A DNA stretch of 64,000 bases, from the NCBI RefSeq assembly GCF_006265175.1, contig NZ_VDCQ01000026.1, forward strand, positions 676 through 64,675, written 5' to 3'. A model generated the notes under the pieces. It saw nothing but the letters and a program-made list of their open reading frames with translations. It made no database searches and was not told the origin of the DNA. Made by a program: the position numbers and the translations under genes. This document shows, in pieces, positions 28,811-38,488 of this stretch. Source of the stretch: Paenibacillus hemerocallicola. GTDB taxonomy: Bacteria > Bacillota > Bacilli > Paenibacillales > NBRC-103111. Position 1 is the stretch's first letter. Each line of letters opens with the position of its first letter.

Positions 28811-29713
28811 GTGAGTGTTCTCAAGACGGTCCGGCTTACTAAAAATTACGGCGTGAAGCGTGGGGTTAAGGATATCGACCTGGATATCGAGGAACGGGAA
28901 ATATTCGGGTTCATTGGACCGAATGGAGCGGGAAAGTCTACAACGATACGTATGATTATGCAGTTGGCCAATCCGACCGCGGGCGAAATTTATTTGTTCG
29001 GACGCCAAGTCCGCGGTGAAATGCCTGAGCTCAGAAGAAAAATCGGCTTTCTTCCTTCGGAAATCAATCTGTACAAAGACATGACGGGCAAACGGCTGCT
29101 TGAATTCGCGGCACGGTCCTACGGTCTGGAGCTGAAGCGGACGCGGGCGTTCGAATACGCGGAACGGCTGCAGTACGATATGAACCAGAAAGTCAAAACG
29201 TATTCGCTCGGGAACCGCAAAAAGCTGGGCATCGTGCTGAGCGTGCTCCACAATCCGAAGCTGCTTATTCTGGACGAACCGACGTCCGGGCTCGATCCGC
29301 TCGTACAGCATGCTTTTTTCGACTTGCTGAAGGAATTGAACGAGGGAGGCACTACTATCTTTTTCTCAACGCACATCTTGTCCGAGGTGGAGAAGTTGTG
29401 CAGCCGGGTAGCGATCATACGGGAAGGGATTATGGTACGGACCGAGCAAGTCGCCGATTTGGCGAGCCACAGCCGGCGAAATTACGCCGTCCGCTTCGCG
29501 GAGCAGGGCAATTGTATCGAACGATTCCGGCTTGCCGAGCTGGATCCGGATGTTGCGTTCCAGGACGGCGTCCACCATTTCGCCACACAGCTCCCTATCC
29601 ATGAGACGCTCCGTTTCTTATCGCAATTCGAGATTGCGGACATCTCGATCGCGAAGCCTTCGCTCGAAGAACTGTTCATGGAGTATTACGGAAAGGGCGT
29701 GAGCGCGAGATGA
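28811..29713 (+). CDS. ABC transporter ATP-binding protein
   Basis: About 300 residues. GTG 28811 follows GAGGTGG (28799-28805); the ATG at 28769 lies at or before the predicted transcript start. Walker A is GPNGAGKST (about 35-43), the signature region YSLGNRKKLGIV is a variant of LSGGQ, Walker B is LLILDEPTSGLD and the H-loop is STHIL. It is the ATPase of an ABC-2-type exporter and overlaps the permease gene by four bases (ATGA). The export substrate is unknown; a drug or peptide is likely given the TetR partner. Confidence 0.92.
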   Translation: MSVLKTVRLTKNYGVKRGVKDIDLDIEEREIFGFIGPNGAGKSTTIRMIMQLANPTAGEIYLFGRQVRGEMPELRRKIGFLPSEINLYKDMTGKRLLEFAARSYGLELKRTRAFEYAERLQYDMNQKVKTYSLGNRKKLGIVLSVLHNPKLLILDEPTSGLDPLVQHAFFDLLKELNEGGTTIFFSTHILSEVEKLCSRVAIIREGIMVRTEQVADLASHSRRNYAVRFAEQGNCIERFRLAELDPDVAFQDGVHHFATQLPIHETLRFLSQFEIADISIAKPSLEELFMEYYGKGVSAR

Positions 29714-30501
29714 AATGGAATCTCGTATCGCAGGAGCTGCTGCTGGGCCGGCGCGGCTGGATGATCAGTACGGCCGTCGTCCTGCTGTTTCAGGCGATGT
29801 TCGGCGGAGCGGCCAAAATCTATACCGAGAACGACGTGCTGCTCGACAAGCTTCATTCGCTGCCTCCTTCTTTATTGGAGGGGTTCGGGATCCGGATCGA
29901 TTTGATGGGGACGTACGAAGGCTGGATGAGCGGCGAGCCTTATATGTTTTTTGTCCTGCTGGCCGGGGCGTTCGGCGCGATATGGGCGAGTACCGGGATC
30001 GTCAAGGAAAGGGATCAGGGAACGGGAGAGATGTTGTTCGCGCTGCCTTATAGCCGATGGACGATATTCGTATCCAAAGCCGCTGCGCATTGGCTGCAGC
30101 TCACCGCTATGACCGCGCTCGGGACGCTCGTTGTCCTCGCTTTTGGCGGCAATAACGGCATGGAGGAGCCCGGCGTTATCATATGGCTGGGGGTGGCGGG
30201 GTATTTGACGGTTTTGGCTTTTACCGGCATCGGGTATGTCGTTACCGTGTTTTTGCGTTCGGAGCGGTCCGCGCTCTCGATCGGGATCGGAATCGTGATC
30301 GTATCGTTTTTGTTCAACATGGTCGCGGGCATGAGCGACGGCCTGGGCTGGTTGTCCGGCATCAGCCTGTTCCGGGCTTTTGCCGCCGACGATATCGTTA
30401 CGTCGCATGCCTTGACAGCGTCCGGTATAACGATTACTTTAGGAATATACGTTTGCGGCTTATTGCTGGGAGGGACGCTGTTCCGTCGCCAGGACGTCTA
30501 G
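29710..30501 (+). CDS. ABC-2-type transporter permease
   Basis: A 263-residue integral membrane protein with about six hydrophobic segments: an N-terminal one after WNLVSQELLLGRRGW, an external loop (about 40-75), then clustered segments up to the C-terminus. The GIVKERDQGTGEMLFALPYSR segment after the second span is typical of ABC-2 permeases that pair with a CcmA-type ATPase. Translation is coupled to the ATPase gene by overlap. A TetR gene follows within about 50 bases. Confidence 0.88.
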   Translation: MKWNLVSQELLLGRRGWMISTAVVLLFQAMFGGAAKIYTENDVLLDKLHSLPPSLLEGFGIRIDLMGTYEGWMSGEPYMFFVLLAGAFGAIWASTGIVKERDQGTGEMLFALPYSRWTIFVSKAAAHWLQLTAMTALGTLVVLAFGGNNGMEEPGVIIWLGVAGYLTVLAFTGIGYVVTVFLRSERSALSIGIGIVIVSFLFNMVAGMSDGLGWLSGISLFRAFAADDIVTSHALTASGITITLGIYVCGLLLGGTLFRRQDV

Positions 30502-30549
30502 ACTGCTGCGGACGAACTTTGTTCGCGTTGCAGGGGAGGACCATTGCGG

Positions 30550-31140
30550 GTGAAAAGCAAGAGGGAGCGCATCATCGAGACGGGGAGCACGCTGTTTCGG
30601 CAGAACGGCATCCAGAATACGAGCATGGAGCAGATCGCGGAAGCCGTCCCGGTATCGAAAATGACGATCTACAATTATTTTCAAAGCAAAGAGGGATTGC
30701 TCGATCAAGTCGTCGACAGGCTGCTGTCGAACTGGGACGACCGGTTTCGGAGAATGGTCGGCGAAGCGGATGACGCCATAGGCGCTCTGAAAAATATGGC
30801 CCGCTTCTGGGATGCGGAACCGTATTCCGAGCTGTTCATGAAGGATTTGCTGGAATATTACCCGGTATTGGCACAAAGGATGTTCTCCTATTCCAAGGAG
30901 CACCTTATCCCCGAGGCGGAGAAGCTCATCTTCCGGGGCCAGCAGTCCGGCCAGCTGCGCAAAGACGTTTCTCCGCACGTATTGATGGTTTTTATGCTCG
31001 GATTGAAGGAGCTGTTTGCCCGTCCGGAAATGCTCGCGTCCTTCGAGGACATTCATTCGGTCAGCGAGCAGATCACGTCCATCATCTATTACGGGATCAT
31101 TAATCCGGAATGGAGGGAGCGGACGGCAGGTAAGCAATAG
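30550..31140 (+). CDS. TetR-family transcription regulator
   Basis: About 196 residues. Residues 1-50 form the TetR helix-turn-helix (ERIIETGSTLFRQNG, then MEQIAEAVPVSKMTIYNYF). The remaining helical part is the ligand and dimer domain, which varies among family members. GTG 30550 lies 10 bases after GGAGG (30535-30539); TTG 30544 is also possible, with 4-base spacing. As the last gene of the exporter operon it probably represses the promoter and operator at 28742-28794 until its ligand, perhaps the exported compound, binds. Confidence 0.88.
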   Translation: MKSKRERIIETGSTLFRQNGIQNTSMEQIAEAVPVSKMTIYNYFQSKEGLLDQVVDRLLSNWDDRFRRMVGEADDAIGALKNMARFWDAEPYSELFMKDLLEYYPVLAQRMFSYSKEHLIPEAEKLIFRGQQSGQLRKDVSPHVLMVFMLGLKELFARPEMLASFEDIHSVSEQITSIIYYGIINPEWRERTAGKQ

Positions 31141-31271
31141 GGCCGGGGCACCATTCGGGACGATACGACAATACGCGACGAAGGCCGTTTCCCATAAGAG
31201 GTACGGCTCAGGATAGAATTTATAAGTGTCGGGTGCCACACAAAGTATCTGGATGAGCATTGGAGCAAAAG

Positions 31272-31293
31272 CCCCACTTTGTGGGGTTATTTT
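31272..31293 (+). terminator. Terminator of the exporter-tetR operon
   Basis: CCCCAC (31272-31277) and GTGGGG (31281-31286) with a TTT loop, followed by TTATTTTT. Confidence 0.8.
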
Positions 31294-31299
31294 TATCGA

Positions 31300-31391
31300 T
31301 TCAGAAAGTTTAACTTCGCTAAAGCGTTAAAGCGAAGTGCGAGTTTCTGAACCAAGGAAAACTACCGCTAAATCGCGGTCGCTCATCCTTG
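31300..31391 (+). repeat. Pair of nested hairpins, possible palindromic repeat or small RNA
   Basis: Two adjacent structures share one design, an outer stem, a spacer and an inner stem. The first has TTCAGAAA/TTTCTGAA (31300-31307, 31344-31351) around ACTTCGCT/AGCGAAGT. The second has CAAGGA/TCCTTG (31353-31358, 31386-31391) around ACCGC/GCGGT. A short hairpin ACGTC-GATA-GACGT with T residues follows at 31396-31414. Confidence 0.6.
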
Positions 31392-31433
31392 AAATACGTC
31401 GATAGACGTTTTTCTTATGTTCCGGCGGTTCCC

Positions 31434-31922
<489 letters not shown>

Positions 31923-31931
31923 TTATTCCCA

Positions 31932-32421
31932 TGTGCACAAGTGCGAACGTCCATTCTGTTAACATGCTGTGGATAACATTGTGGACAACTGGCTAAGAGC
32001 TGTAGATAACATTTGCAAATATGGGGATAAAGTCGCATGAGAAGTTGTATTGCCCCCATTATTTTAGGACAACGCCTCCTCTGAATCAAGAAGCATGCCT
32101 GCTCCGGGAGCGAGATGAAATAGGAGATTGGCTCGCCAAAGGCGTGTCGGTCCATCTTTTTCGGGAGTAAATTTCGGTAGAAGGTGCGCGACACGGGCTC
32201 CTGGGGGCTGGAAAGTCATGGCGGACAGTCGTGATCCGGACCGGCGGCAAAATAAAAGGACGTTTTTTCCGCCAGCGTTTTCCTCGAAATCAGGACTCCG
32301 GCTTTGACCTAAGTCTGTGCACAACCGGAATGAGAATATTCAGACAATGTTATTAACATGTGGATAACCTTTGGATATAATGAGGATAACTCCCCAGGTG
32401 TTGTGAATAGAATGTGGATAA
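31932..32421 (+). promoter_or_regulatory. DnaA-box cluster between tadA and ychF
   Basis: Perfect DnaA boxes (TGTGGATAA, the reverse of TTATCCACA) occur at 31968-31976, 32359-32367 and 32413-32421. One-mismatch forms lie at 31980, 32001, 32022 and 32381. TGTGCACAA, with two mismatches, occurs at 31932 and 32316. All read in the same direction. They form two groups, at 31932-32030 and 32316-32421. The 660 bases between tadA and ychF hold no supported gene. The cluster may titrate DnaA or regulate the flanking genes. Confidence 0.75.
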
Positions 32422-32560
32422 GAGTGGGGTTGTCCCGCGAAATGCTCGGTATAACCCTTAATCCGGCACGGATCGGGCAGGAGCTGTCATTGTATATCGT
32501 TCGGGCGTGCTATATAATGATGGGTGTGTTCAGTTTGTAAATGAGGAGTTGTATCGTTTC

Positions 32561-33661
32561 ATGGCATTGAAGGCTGGGATTGTCGGGCTTCCCAACGTAG
32601 GGAAATCCACTTTGTTCAACGCGATTACGCAAGCGGGGGCCGAATCGGCCAATTACCCGTTTTGTACGATAGATCCGAACGTCGGCGTCGTGGAGGTGCC
32701 GGACGAACGTCTGCAGAAGCTGGCCGATATTGTCGTGCCGAATCGCATCGTGCCGACCGCATTTGAATTCGTCGATATTGCCGGGCTGGTAAAGGGCGCG
32801 AGCAAAGGCGAAGGGCTCGGCAACAAGTTTTTGGCGCATATCCGCGAGGTGGACGCGATCGTACATGTCGTCCGCTGTTTTCAGGACGAGAACATTACGC
32901 ACGTATCGGGGAAGGTCGATCCGATCAGCGATATCGAAACGATTAATCTCGAGCTTATTCTCGCCGACATCGAATCGATCGAGAAACGAATCGACCGTTC
33001 GCGCAAAAATATGAAGGGCGGCGACAAGAAGTACGCCCAGGAAGTCGAAACGCTCGAGCGTATCAAAGAAGCATTGTACGCCGATAAGCCGGCCCGGAGC
33101 GTCGAGCTGTCCGATGAGGAGAAGCTGCTCGTGCGCGACCTTCACCTGCTCACGATGAAGCCGGTGCTGTATGCGGCTAACGTCAGCGAAGGGGAGGCGG
33201 CCAATGCAGACGGCAATCCTTACGTGGAGAAGGTGCGCGAATATGCCGCGATAGGCGGAGCGGAAGTCGTACCGATCAGCGCCAAGGTGGAGTCGGAGAT
33301 CGCCGAGCTGGAAGGCGAGGACAAGGAGCTGTTCCTGCAGGAGCTCGGATTGAACGAGTCCGGATTGAACCGGTTGATCCGCGCCGCATACAAGCTGCTT
33401 GGCCTATATACGTATTTTACCGCCGGGGTGCAGGAAGTTCGCGCCTGGACGATCCGCATAGGAACGAAGGCTCCGCAAGCCGCCGCCGTGATCCATACCG
33501 ATTTCGAACGCGGCTTTATCCGCGCGGAAGTTGTCGGATACGACGATCTCGTGAACAGTGGCTCGATGAATGCCGCCAAGGAAAGAGGGCAGCTTCGTCT
33601 CGAGGGCAAGGAATATGTGGTGCAGGACGGGGATGTCATGCACTTCCGCTTTAACGTGTAA
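32561..33661 (+). CDS. ychF: Redox-regulated ATPase/GTPase, Obg-HflX family
   Basis: A 366-residue cytoplasmic P-loop protein, the usual length. ATG 32561 gives [17 protein letters not shown] (G1 loop at residues 9-16); DIAGLV forms G3. The G4 motif reads NVSE rather than NKxD, the change that gives YchF/OLA1 proteins their ATP preference. A coiled-coil insert and a C-terminal TGS domain (about 280-366) follow. It binds ribosomes and acts in stress and translation control. GAGGAG (32543-32548) is the ribosome binding site. The promoter region contains DnaA boxes. Confidence 0.95.
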   Translation: MALKAGIVGLPNVGKSTLFNAITQAGAESANYPFCTIDPNVGVVEVPDERLQKLADIVVPNRIVPTAFEFVDIAGLVKGASKGEGLGNKFLAHIREVDAIVHVVRCFQDENITHVSGKVDPISDIETINLELILADIESIEKRIDRSRKNMKGGDKKYAQEVETLERIKEALYADKPARSVELSDEEKLLVRDLHLLTMKPVLYAANVSEGEAANADGNPYVEKVREYAAIGGAEVVPISAKVESEIAELEGEDKELFLQELGLNESGLNRLIRAAYKLLGLYTYFTAGVQEVRAWTIRIGTKAPQAAAVIHTDFERGFIRAEVVGYDDLVNSGSMNAAKERGQLRLEGKEYVVQDGDVMHFRFNV

Positions 33662-33766
33662 TACGCTGCTAAAGAGACGGAGGCTGCAAGGCTTGCCTTT
33701 GCGTCATGGGGATATAAGGATTAAGTATGGGCAACGATGAAAGGCACAGGGTGGAGGTGAGGGCAA

Positions 33767-34834
33767 ATGTTGGATCGGCTGCAGGCATTGGCGGATCGGT
33801 ACGATAAATTGAGCGAGCTGCTCTGCGATCCGGATGTCGTCAACGATTCGAAGCGGCTTCGGGAATACTCGAAGGAGCAGTCGGATTTGCAAGACGTCTA
33901 TCAGGCGTATACGGAATATAAAAGCGTAGTGGGGCAGTACGAAGCGGCGAAGGTCATGCAGGGCGAAAAGCTGGACGACGAGATGCGGGAGCTCGTGAAG
34001 CAGGAGCTTGACGAACTGGCGGAGCTCAAGGAGCGGTTGGAAGCGTCTATTCAAGTGCTGCTGCTGCCGAAGGACCCGAACGACGACAAAAACGTGATCG
34101 TCGAAATCCGCGGCGCCGCAGGCGGAGAGGAAGCGGCTCTGTTCGCCGGAGATTTGTATCGGATGTACAGCCGCTACGCGGATACGCAAGGCTGGCGCAC
34201 GGAAGTGCTCGACACGAGCGTGAGCGATCTCGGCGGCTTCAAGGAGATCGTCTTCATGATCAGCGGAAACGGCGCCTACAGCAAGCTCAAGTATGAGAGC
34301 GGGGCGCACCGGGTGCAGCGCATACCGACGACGGAGTCCGGCGGGCGGATCCATACGTCCACTTCGACGGTCGCGGTCATGCCGGAGGCGGAGGAGATCG
34401 AAGTGGATGTTCACGAGAACGATATCCGCATCGATACGTTCTGCTCCAGCGGCCCCGGAGGACAGTCGGTCAATACGACCAAGTCGGCGGTTCGCATAAC
34501 CCATCTGCCGACGGGCATCGTCGTCTCCTGTCAGGACGGCAAGTCGCAAAACTCGAACAAAGACAAGGCGATGCAGGTGCTGAGGGCGAGAATATACGAC
34601 AAGCTGAAGCAGGAAGAGGACGCGAAATATGCCGGAGAACGGAAAAGCAAAGTCGGCACCGGAGACCGCAGCGAGCGGATTCGCACTTATAATTTCCCGC
34701 AAAGCCGCATTACCGATCACCGGATCGGTTTGACGCTGCACAAGCTCGACCAGGTGCTGAACGGCGATTTGGAAGAAATTATTTCCGCACTCACGCTGGA
34801 GGCGCAGTCCGAGCTGATGGAAAAAGGAGAGTAA
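33767..34834 (+). CDS. prfA: Peptide chain release factor 1
   Basis: RF1 reads UAA and UAG stops and triggers peptide release on the ribosome. The product is 355 residues. The GGQ motif is at 231-233 within [13 protein letters not shown], and the codon-reading tripeptide region is P187-T-T in the place of PxT. A GGAGGTGAGG site precedes the ATG. prmC, which methylates the GGQ glutamine, starts 7 bases after the stop, so enzyme and substrate are made from one transcript. Confidence 0.97.
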   Translation: MLDRLQALADRYDKLSELLCDPDVVNDSKRLREYSKEQSDLQDVYQAYTEYKSVVGQYEAAKVMQGEKLDDEMRELVKQELDELAELKERLEASIQVLLLPKDPNDDKNVIVEIRGAAGGEEAALFAGDLYRMYSRYADTQGWRTEVLDTSVSDLGGFKEIVFMISGNGAYSKLKYESGAHRVQRIPTTESGGRIHTSTSTVAVMPEAEEIEVDVHENDIRIDTFCSSGPGGQSVNTTKSAVRITHLPTGIVVSCQDGKSQNSNKDKAMQVLRARIYDKLKQEEDAKYAGERKSKVGTGDRSERIRTYNFPQSRITDHRIGLTLHKLDQVLNGDLEEIISALTLEAQSELMEKGE

Positions 34835-34841
34835 TACGGTC

Positions 34842-35816
34842 ATGAACGATGCGGAAAAAGGAACCGGATACGGAATGTCCGAACGGAAAGGCGACATGTC
34901 CGATGCCGCGCATTCCGGCGTCTCCGGTCCGGGCCCTATCGCGGCAATGACCATTCGGGAAGCCTGGCTGCAGGCTTCTTCTTTTTTGCGCGATCGGGGA
35001 GTGGAAGACGGGGAAACGTCCGCGGAATGGCTGCTGCAGCACTTGCTCGGCCTGAATCGGAGCGAATTTTTCATGAGATGGAGCGAAGCGTTTCCCGAGG
35101 AGCGGCGTGAACGGTGGAACCGGATGCTGGAGCGGAGAGCGCGGAAAGAGCCGGTTCAGTATATTACCGGGGAGCAGGAATTTTACGGCTTGCCGTTCCG
35201 GGTAACGCCGGCTGTCCTCATCCCGCGGCCGGAAACGGAGCTTCTCGTGGAAAAGGTGATTGAGGCCGGAAGGCGGTTATGGCCGAATGGAAGTCCCCTC
35301 GTAGCGGATATCGGGTGCGGCAGCGGAGCGATCTCGGTCACGATCGCCGTAAAATGTTCCTCGTGGAACATGACGGCTACGGATATCTCTGCCGACGCTA
35401 TCGAGGTGGCGCGCGGCAATGCCCGGTCCAACGGAGTGGGCGAGCGGGTAACCTTTTTCCGCGGCGATTTGCTGGAGGCTTACATTGGGGAGCGACTGGC
35501 GATCGACATTCTCGTATCCAACCCGCCCTATATCGAATCCGGCGACATCCCGCATCTTCAGCCCGAAGTCGGGCTTCACGAACCGGTCCTTGCTTTGGAC
35601 GGGGGGGCGGACGGCCTCCTATTTTACCGCCGTATACTGGAGCAGTTGGACCGGCTGCCTAATCCCCCGGCCGTAATCGGCTTCGAGCTCGGCCAGGGGC
35701 AGGCCCGGGAAGTGGCGGACCTGCTCCGCGACCGCGGATATTGGGATGAGCTGGTCATCGTTCCCGACTTGGCGGGCATCGAGCGTCATGTAATAGGTTT
35801 GCGCAACATTTCATAG
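34842..35816 (+). CDS. prmC: Release factor glutamine methyltransferase
   Basis: PrmC methylates the GGQ glutamine of RF1 and RF2 using S-adenosylmethionine. The product is 324 residues. The SAM-binding DIGCGSGAIS is at about 156-165 and the catalytic N227-PPY motif binds the target glutamine. The usual family length is near 288; here about 35 extra residues precede MTIREAWLQASS. ATG 34842 is kept because GGAGAG lies 10 bases before it, while Met36 has no binding site. The extension may be real or the true start may be internal. Confidence 0.94.
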   Translation: MNDAEKGTGYGMSERKGDMSDAAHSGVSGPGPIAAMTIREAWLQASSFLRDRGVEDGETSAEWLLQHLLGLNRSEFFMRWSEAFPEERRERWNRMLERRARKEPVQYITGEQEFYGLPFRVTPAVLIPRPETELLVEKVIEAGRRLWPNGSPLVADIGCGSGAISVTIAVKCSSWNMTATDISADAIEVARGNARSNGVGERVTFFRGDLLEAYIGERLAIDILVSNPPYIESGDIPHLQPEVGLHEPVLALDGGADGLLFYRRILEQLDRLPNPPAVIGFELGQGQAREVADLLRDRGYWDELVIVPDLAGIERHVIGLRNIS

Positions 35817-35831
35817 ATTCATAGGTTTAAG

Positions 35832-35883
35832 CCCCCTCTCGTCTGTCCATACTGGGTAACAGGAAGACGAAAGAGGGGTTTTT
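35832..35883 (+). terminator. Hairpin before spoIIR that contains its ribosome binding site
   Basis: CCCCTCT (35833-35839) pairs with AGAGGGG (35872-35878), and CGTCT pairs with AGACG inside, followed by TTTTT (35879-35883). It looks like the prmC terminator, but its right arm is also the only Shine-Dalgarno sequence for spoIIR (GAGGGG, 9 bases before the ATG). Confidence 0.75.
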
Positions 35884-35887
35884 ACAT

Positions 35888-36556
35888 ATGGTGAAACGGT
35901 TATCATTCCGGTCTTATTGGTTCGTCGCTTTTGCACTTATCGTCATGGTAACTTGTTGGGATTCGAACCGCACGCAAGCAGCCTTGCTCGATTCGGGAAT
36001 TCCGGAAGAGTCGATCCGGCTTCGCATATTGGCCAATTCGGACGCCCCTAACGATCAACTGGTGAAACGGATTGTGCGTGACGAGGTCATTCGCCAAATG
36101 GGCGAGTGGGTCACCGAGCCGGAAGGAATCGCAGCGGCCCGAAACGCCGTACATCTGCACTTGGCGGAGCTCGAATCGCTGGTAGGTGCCGTGTTGACGC
36201 AAAACGGCTACAACTACGCTTATACGGTCGAAATCGGACAAGTTCCGTTCCCGGCCAAAATATACGGCAATAAAGTATACCCGGCGGGCGATTACGAGGC
36301 GCTGCGCATCACGCTCGGCAAAGGGGAAGGTCAAAACTGGTGGTGCGTGCTGTTTCCCCCGCTTTGCTTCGTGGACGGCAATGCCGGCGTCGCCGTAGCC
36401 AAGAAGGCTGCCGACGGGACGAAGACCGCAATGGCTCCGGTCAAGGCCGATGCCGCAGCCGAGGCAACTGATTCGGGACCGCAAGTCGAAGTGAAGTTTT
36501 TCCTTCTGGAAGTATTGGTGAAAGTTATCTCATTCGTAAAAGGATTATTGGCTTAA
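35888..36556 (+). CDS. spoIIR: Stage II sporulation protein R
   Basis: SpoIIR is made in the forespore and secreted into the intermembrane space, where it triggers SpoIIGA to process pro-sigma-E in the mother cell. The product is 222 residues with an N-terminal signal or anchor segment (about 8-30) and the family core starting SIRLRILANSDAPNDQ. The order prfA-prmC-spoIIR-ywlC matches Bacillus subtilis. In Bacillus it is under sigma-F; I did not assign a sigma-F box. Its ribosome binding site is buried in a hairpin. Confidence 0.93.
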   Translation: MVKRLSFRSYWFVAFALIVMVTCWDSNRTQAALLDSGIPEESIRLRILANSDAPNDQLVKRIVRDEVIRQMGEWVTEPEGIAAARNAVHLHLAELESLVGAVLTQNGYNYAYTVEIGQVPFPAKIYGNKVYPAGDYEALRITLGKGEGQNWWCVLFPPLCFVDGNAGVAVAKKAADGTKTAMAPVKADAAAEATDSGPQVEVKFFLLEVLVKVISFVKGLLA

Positions 36557-36577
36557 TGCAATTATACCGGTTGGACC

Positions 36578-36601
36578 AGGATGCGCGCGGCGCATCCTTT
36601 T
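36578..36601 (+). terminator. spoIIR terminator
   Basis: AGGATGCG (36578-36585) pairs with CGCATCCT (36591-36598), followed by TTT. Confidence 0.7.
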
Positions 36602-36648
36602 CATTTATCGCCCGGTCTGTACGGGGGTGTGAGATTACGTGACAGATC

Positions 36649-36676
36649 TTGCCGGTACGCGCTATAATGCTATAAT
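36649..36676 (+). promoter_or_regulatory. Probable promoter of ywlC
   Basis: TTGCCG (36649-36654), 16 bases and a perfect TATAAT (36671-36676); a second TATAAT lies at 36663-36668. This places transcription start after position 36680 and supports the ATG at 36738. Confidence 0.6.
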
Positions 36677-36737
36677 GGCAAAACAAATGGATGGGCGGGC
36701 GAGTCCCGCCTACAAGCGGAAGCAGGGATGGGACTTT

Positions 36738-37796
36738 ATGACGAGAAGCTGGAGTGTGGAACCGGATGCGTCCTCGGCGCATCCTTTCTTGGCGGAAGCG
36801 GGAGCGATACTTGCGCAAGGCGGGATTGTCGCATTCCCTACGGAAACGGTTTACGGTCTCGGTGCGGACGCGGGCAATTCGAAGGCGGTAGAAGCGATAT
36901 TCGCTGCCAAAGGAAGGCCCTCGGACAATCCGCTGATCGTGCATATAGCGGATATGGAGCAATTGGACGAGCTGGTCGATGAAGTCGACCCGATTTCGCG
37001 GCGATTGATGGATGCCTTTTGGCCCGGGCCGTTGACATTGGTGCTGCCGGCGCGGCCAGGCACCGTTTCTCCCCGCGTCACGGCAGGGCTGGATACGGTT
37101 GCGGTGCGCATGCCGGACCACCCTGTCGCGCTTTCCCTCCTGCGTGCCGCAAGCTGTCCGATCGCCGCGCCCAGCGCGAACCGTTCCGGGCGTCCGAGCC
37201 CGACGACAGCCGCGCATGTGCACGGCGACCTGGACGGGCGCATCGACGGTGTCGTGGATGGGGGGCCTACCGGAGTCGGACTGGAGTCCACAGTAGCGGT
37301 TGTCGAAAGGGACGGAGGACGTATTCGAGTGCTGCGTCCGGGCGGAGTTACCGTAGCTGATATGCGGCGCGTGGTGCCGGACGCGGAGGTGACGTCCGAG
37401 ACGGGAGCGGAGGATACGGAAGCCCCTCGTTCCCCGGGGATGAAGTATGCGCATTACGCGCCTCAAGGGAGGCTTACGGTCGTTCAGGGCAAGATGGAAC
37501 GGACCGTGCCGTGGGTACGCGAGTCGCTGGCCGAGGCGAAGCGATCGGGCGAGAAGACTGGGGTGCTGACGGTACTCGAGCACGCGGAGCTTTACGAGGC
37601 CGACCTTGTTATGGGCTGCGGCAGGGCGAACGATATGAATGCCGTTGCCAAAGAGCTGTACGCTGCGCTGCGCCGGTTCGATCAAGCGGGGATTACGTAC
37701 ATTATCGCCGAAGGCTACGAATCCGCGGATGGAATCGGACTTGCGGTCATGAACCGGCTAAACAAAGCCGCCGGCCACCGAATCGTCAAGGTTTAA
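36738..37796 (+). CDS. ywlC: L-threonylcarbamoyladenylate synthase
   Basis: This enzyme (TsaC/Sua5 family) makes threonylcarbamoyl-AMP from threonine, bicarbonate and ATP for the t6A37 modification of ANN-decoding tRNAs. The product is about 352 residues with a YrdC domain (about 10-200, with GGIVAFPTETVYGLGADA and the PSANRSGRPSPT nucleotide region) and a C-terminal Sua5 domain, so it is the long form, like Bacillus YwlC. An upstream in-frame start at 36639 lies before the promoter and is rejected. Confidence 0.95.
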   Translation: MTRSWSVEPDASSAHPFLAEAGAILAQGGIVAFPTETVYGLGADAGNSKAVEAIFAAKGRPSDNPLIVHIADMEQLDELVDEVDPISRRLMDAFWPGPLTLVLPARPGTVSPRVTAGLDTVAVRMPDHPVALSLLRAASCPIAAPSANRSGRPSPTTAAHVHGDLDGRIDGVVDGGPTGVGLESTVAVVERDGGRIRVLRPGGVTVADMRRVVPDAEVTSETGAEDTEAPRSPGMKYAHYAPQGRLTVVQGKMERTVPWVRESLAEAKRSGEKTGVLTVLEHAELYEADLVMGCGRANDMNAVAKELYAALRRFDQAGITYIIAEGYESADGIGLAVMNRLNKAAGHRIVKV

Positions 37797-37871
37797 CCTT
37801 TCCAAAGCCTGAATGTTTCCGGGATTGTCCGCATATGTTGGTTAGGAACATGTGGACATGGAGGAGATAGG

Positions 37872-38432
37872 ATGGCAGCAGCTGCGGCTGGGACAGGCCA
37901 GTTGATTACGATCATCGTCATGGCCATCGCACTCGGAATGGACGCTTTTTCCCTAGGGATCGGCATCGGGCTTAGAGGGATCCGGCTGTTGGATATTCTG
38001 AAGATCAGCTTCGTCATCGGGGTGTTCCACATTATCATGCCGCTAATGGGCATGTTTATGGGGCACTATGTCGGATCGCTGCTGGGCAACGTGGCCACCA
38101 TAACCGGAGGCGCTCTGCTGGTGCTGCTCGGGGCGCATATGATCTTCAGCTCGTTCAAAGGACCGGAGGTGCAATCGTTCGATCACCGCACATTGTGGGG
38201 GCTGCTGTTTTTTGCGCTCAGCGTCAGCATCGATTCGATGTCAGTCGGGGTATCGCTCGGCATGTTTGCCACCGATCTGCTCTTTACGGTGCTTATGTTC
38301 GGCGCGTTCGGGGGTGCGATGTCCGTGTTCGGCCTGCTGCTCGGGAGAAAGGCCGGCCATTGGATCGGAGAATACGGAGAGGCGCTCGGCGGGGTTATTT
38401 TACTCGCTTTTGGCATCCGGTTTTTGATATAA
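37872..38432 (+). CDS. mntP: Manganese efflux pump
   Basis: A 186-residue protein with six predicted membrane segments in two related halves. Each half carries a conserved acidic span: ALGMDAFSLGIGIGLRG in the first and SVSIDSMSVGVSLGM in the second; the Asp residues are the metal-binding candidates. MntP exports Mn2+ across the cell membrane. AGGAG precedes the ATG. It lies between ywlC and ywlE, the place held by ywlD in Bacillus. The 75-base leader is too short for a yybP-ykoY Mn riboswitch. Confidence 0.92.
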   Translation: MAAAAAGTGQLITIIVMAIALGMDAFSLGIGIGLRGIRLLDILKISFVIGVFHIIMPLMGMFMGHYVGSLLGNVATITGGALLVLLGAHMIFSSFKGPEVQSFDHRTLWGLLFFALSVSIDSMSVGVSLGMFATDLLFTVLMFGAFGGAMSVFGLLLGRKAGHWIGEYGEALGGVILLAFGIRFLI

Positions 38433-38452
38433 AAACTCCCATGAGGTACAAT
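38424..38452 (+). promoter_or_regulatory. Probable promoter of ywlE
   Basis: TTGATA (38424-38429), 17 bases and TACAAT (38447-38452). The -35 box overlaps the last codons of mntP. Confidence 0.6.
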
Positions 38453-38488
38453 AGATGGTGGACGTCTTACTCGAAAGGGGAGGTTCGG

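Noticed and set aside
31932-32421. Reading the DnaA-box cluster as the chromosomal oriC
   Set aside because: No dnaA, dnaN or rpmH is near, no clear AT-rich unwinding tract follows the boxes, and clusters outside oriC are known. It is reported as a cluster only.
37797-37871. Manganese (yybP-ykoY) riboswitch before mntP
   Set aside because: The gap is only 75 bases and lacks the conserved paired loops of that riboswitch.
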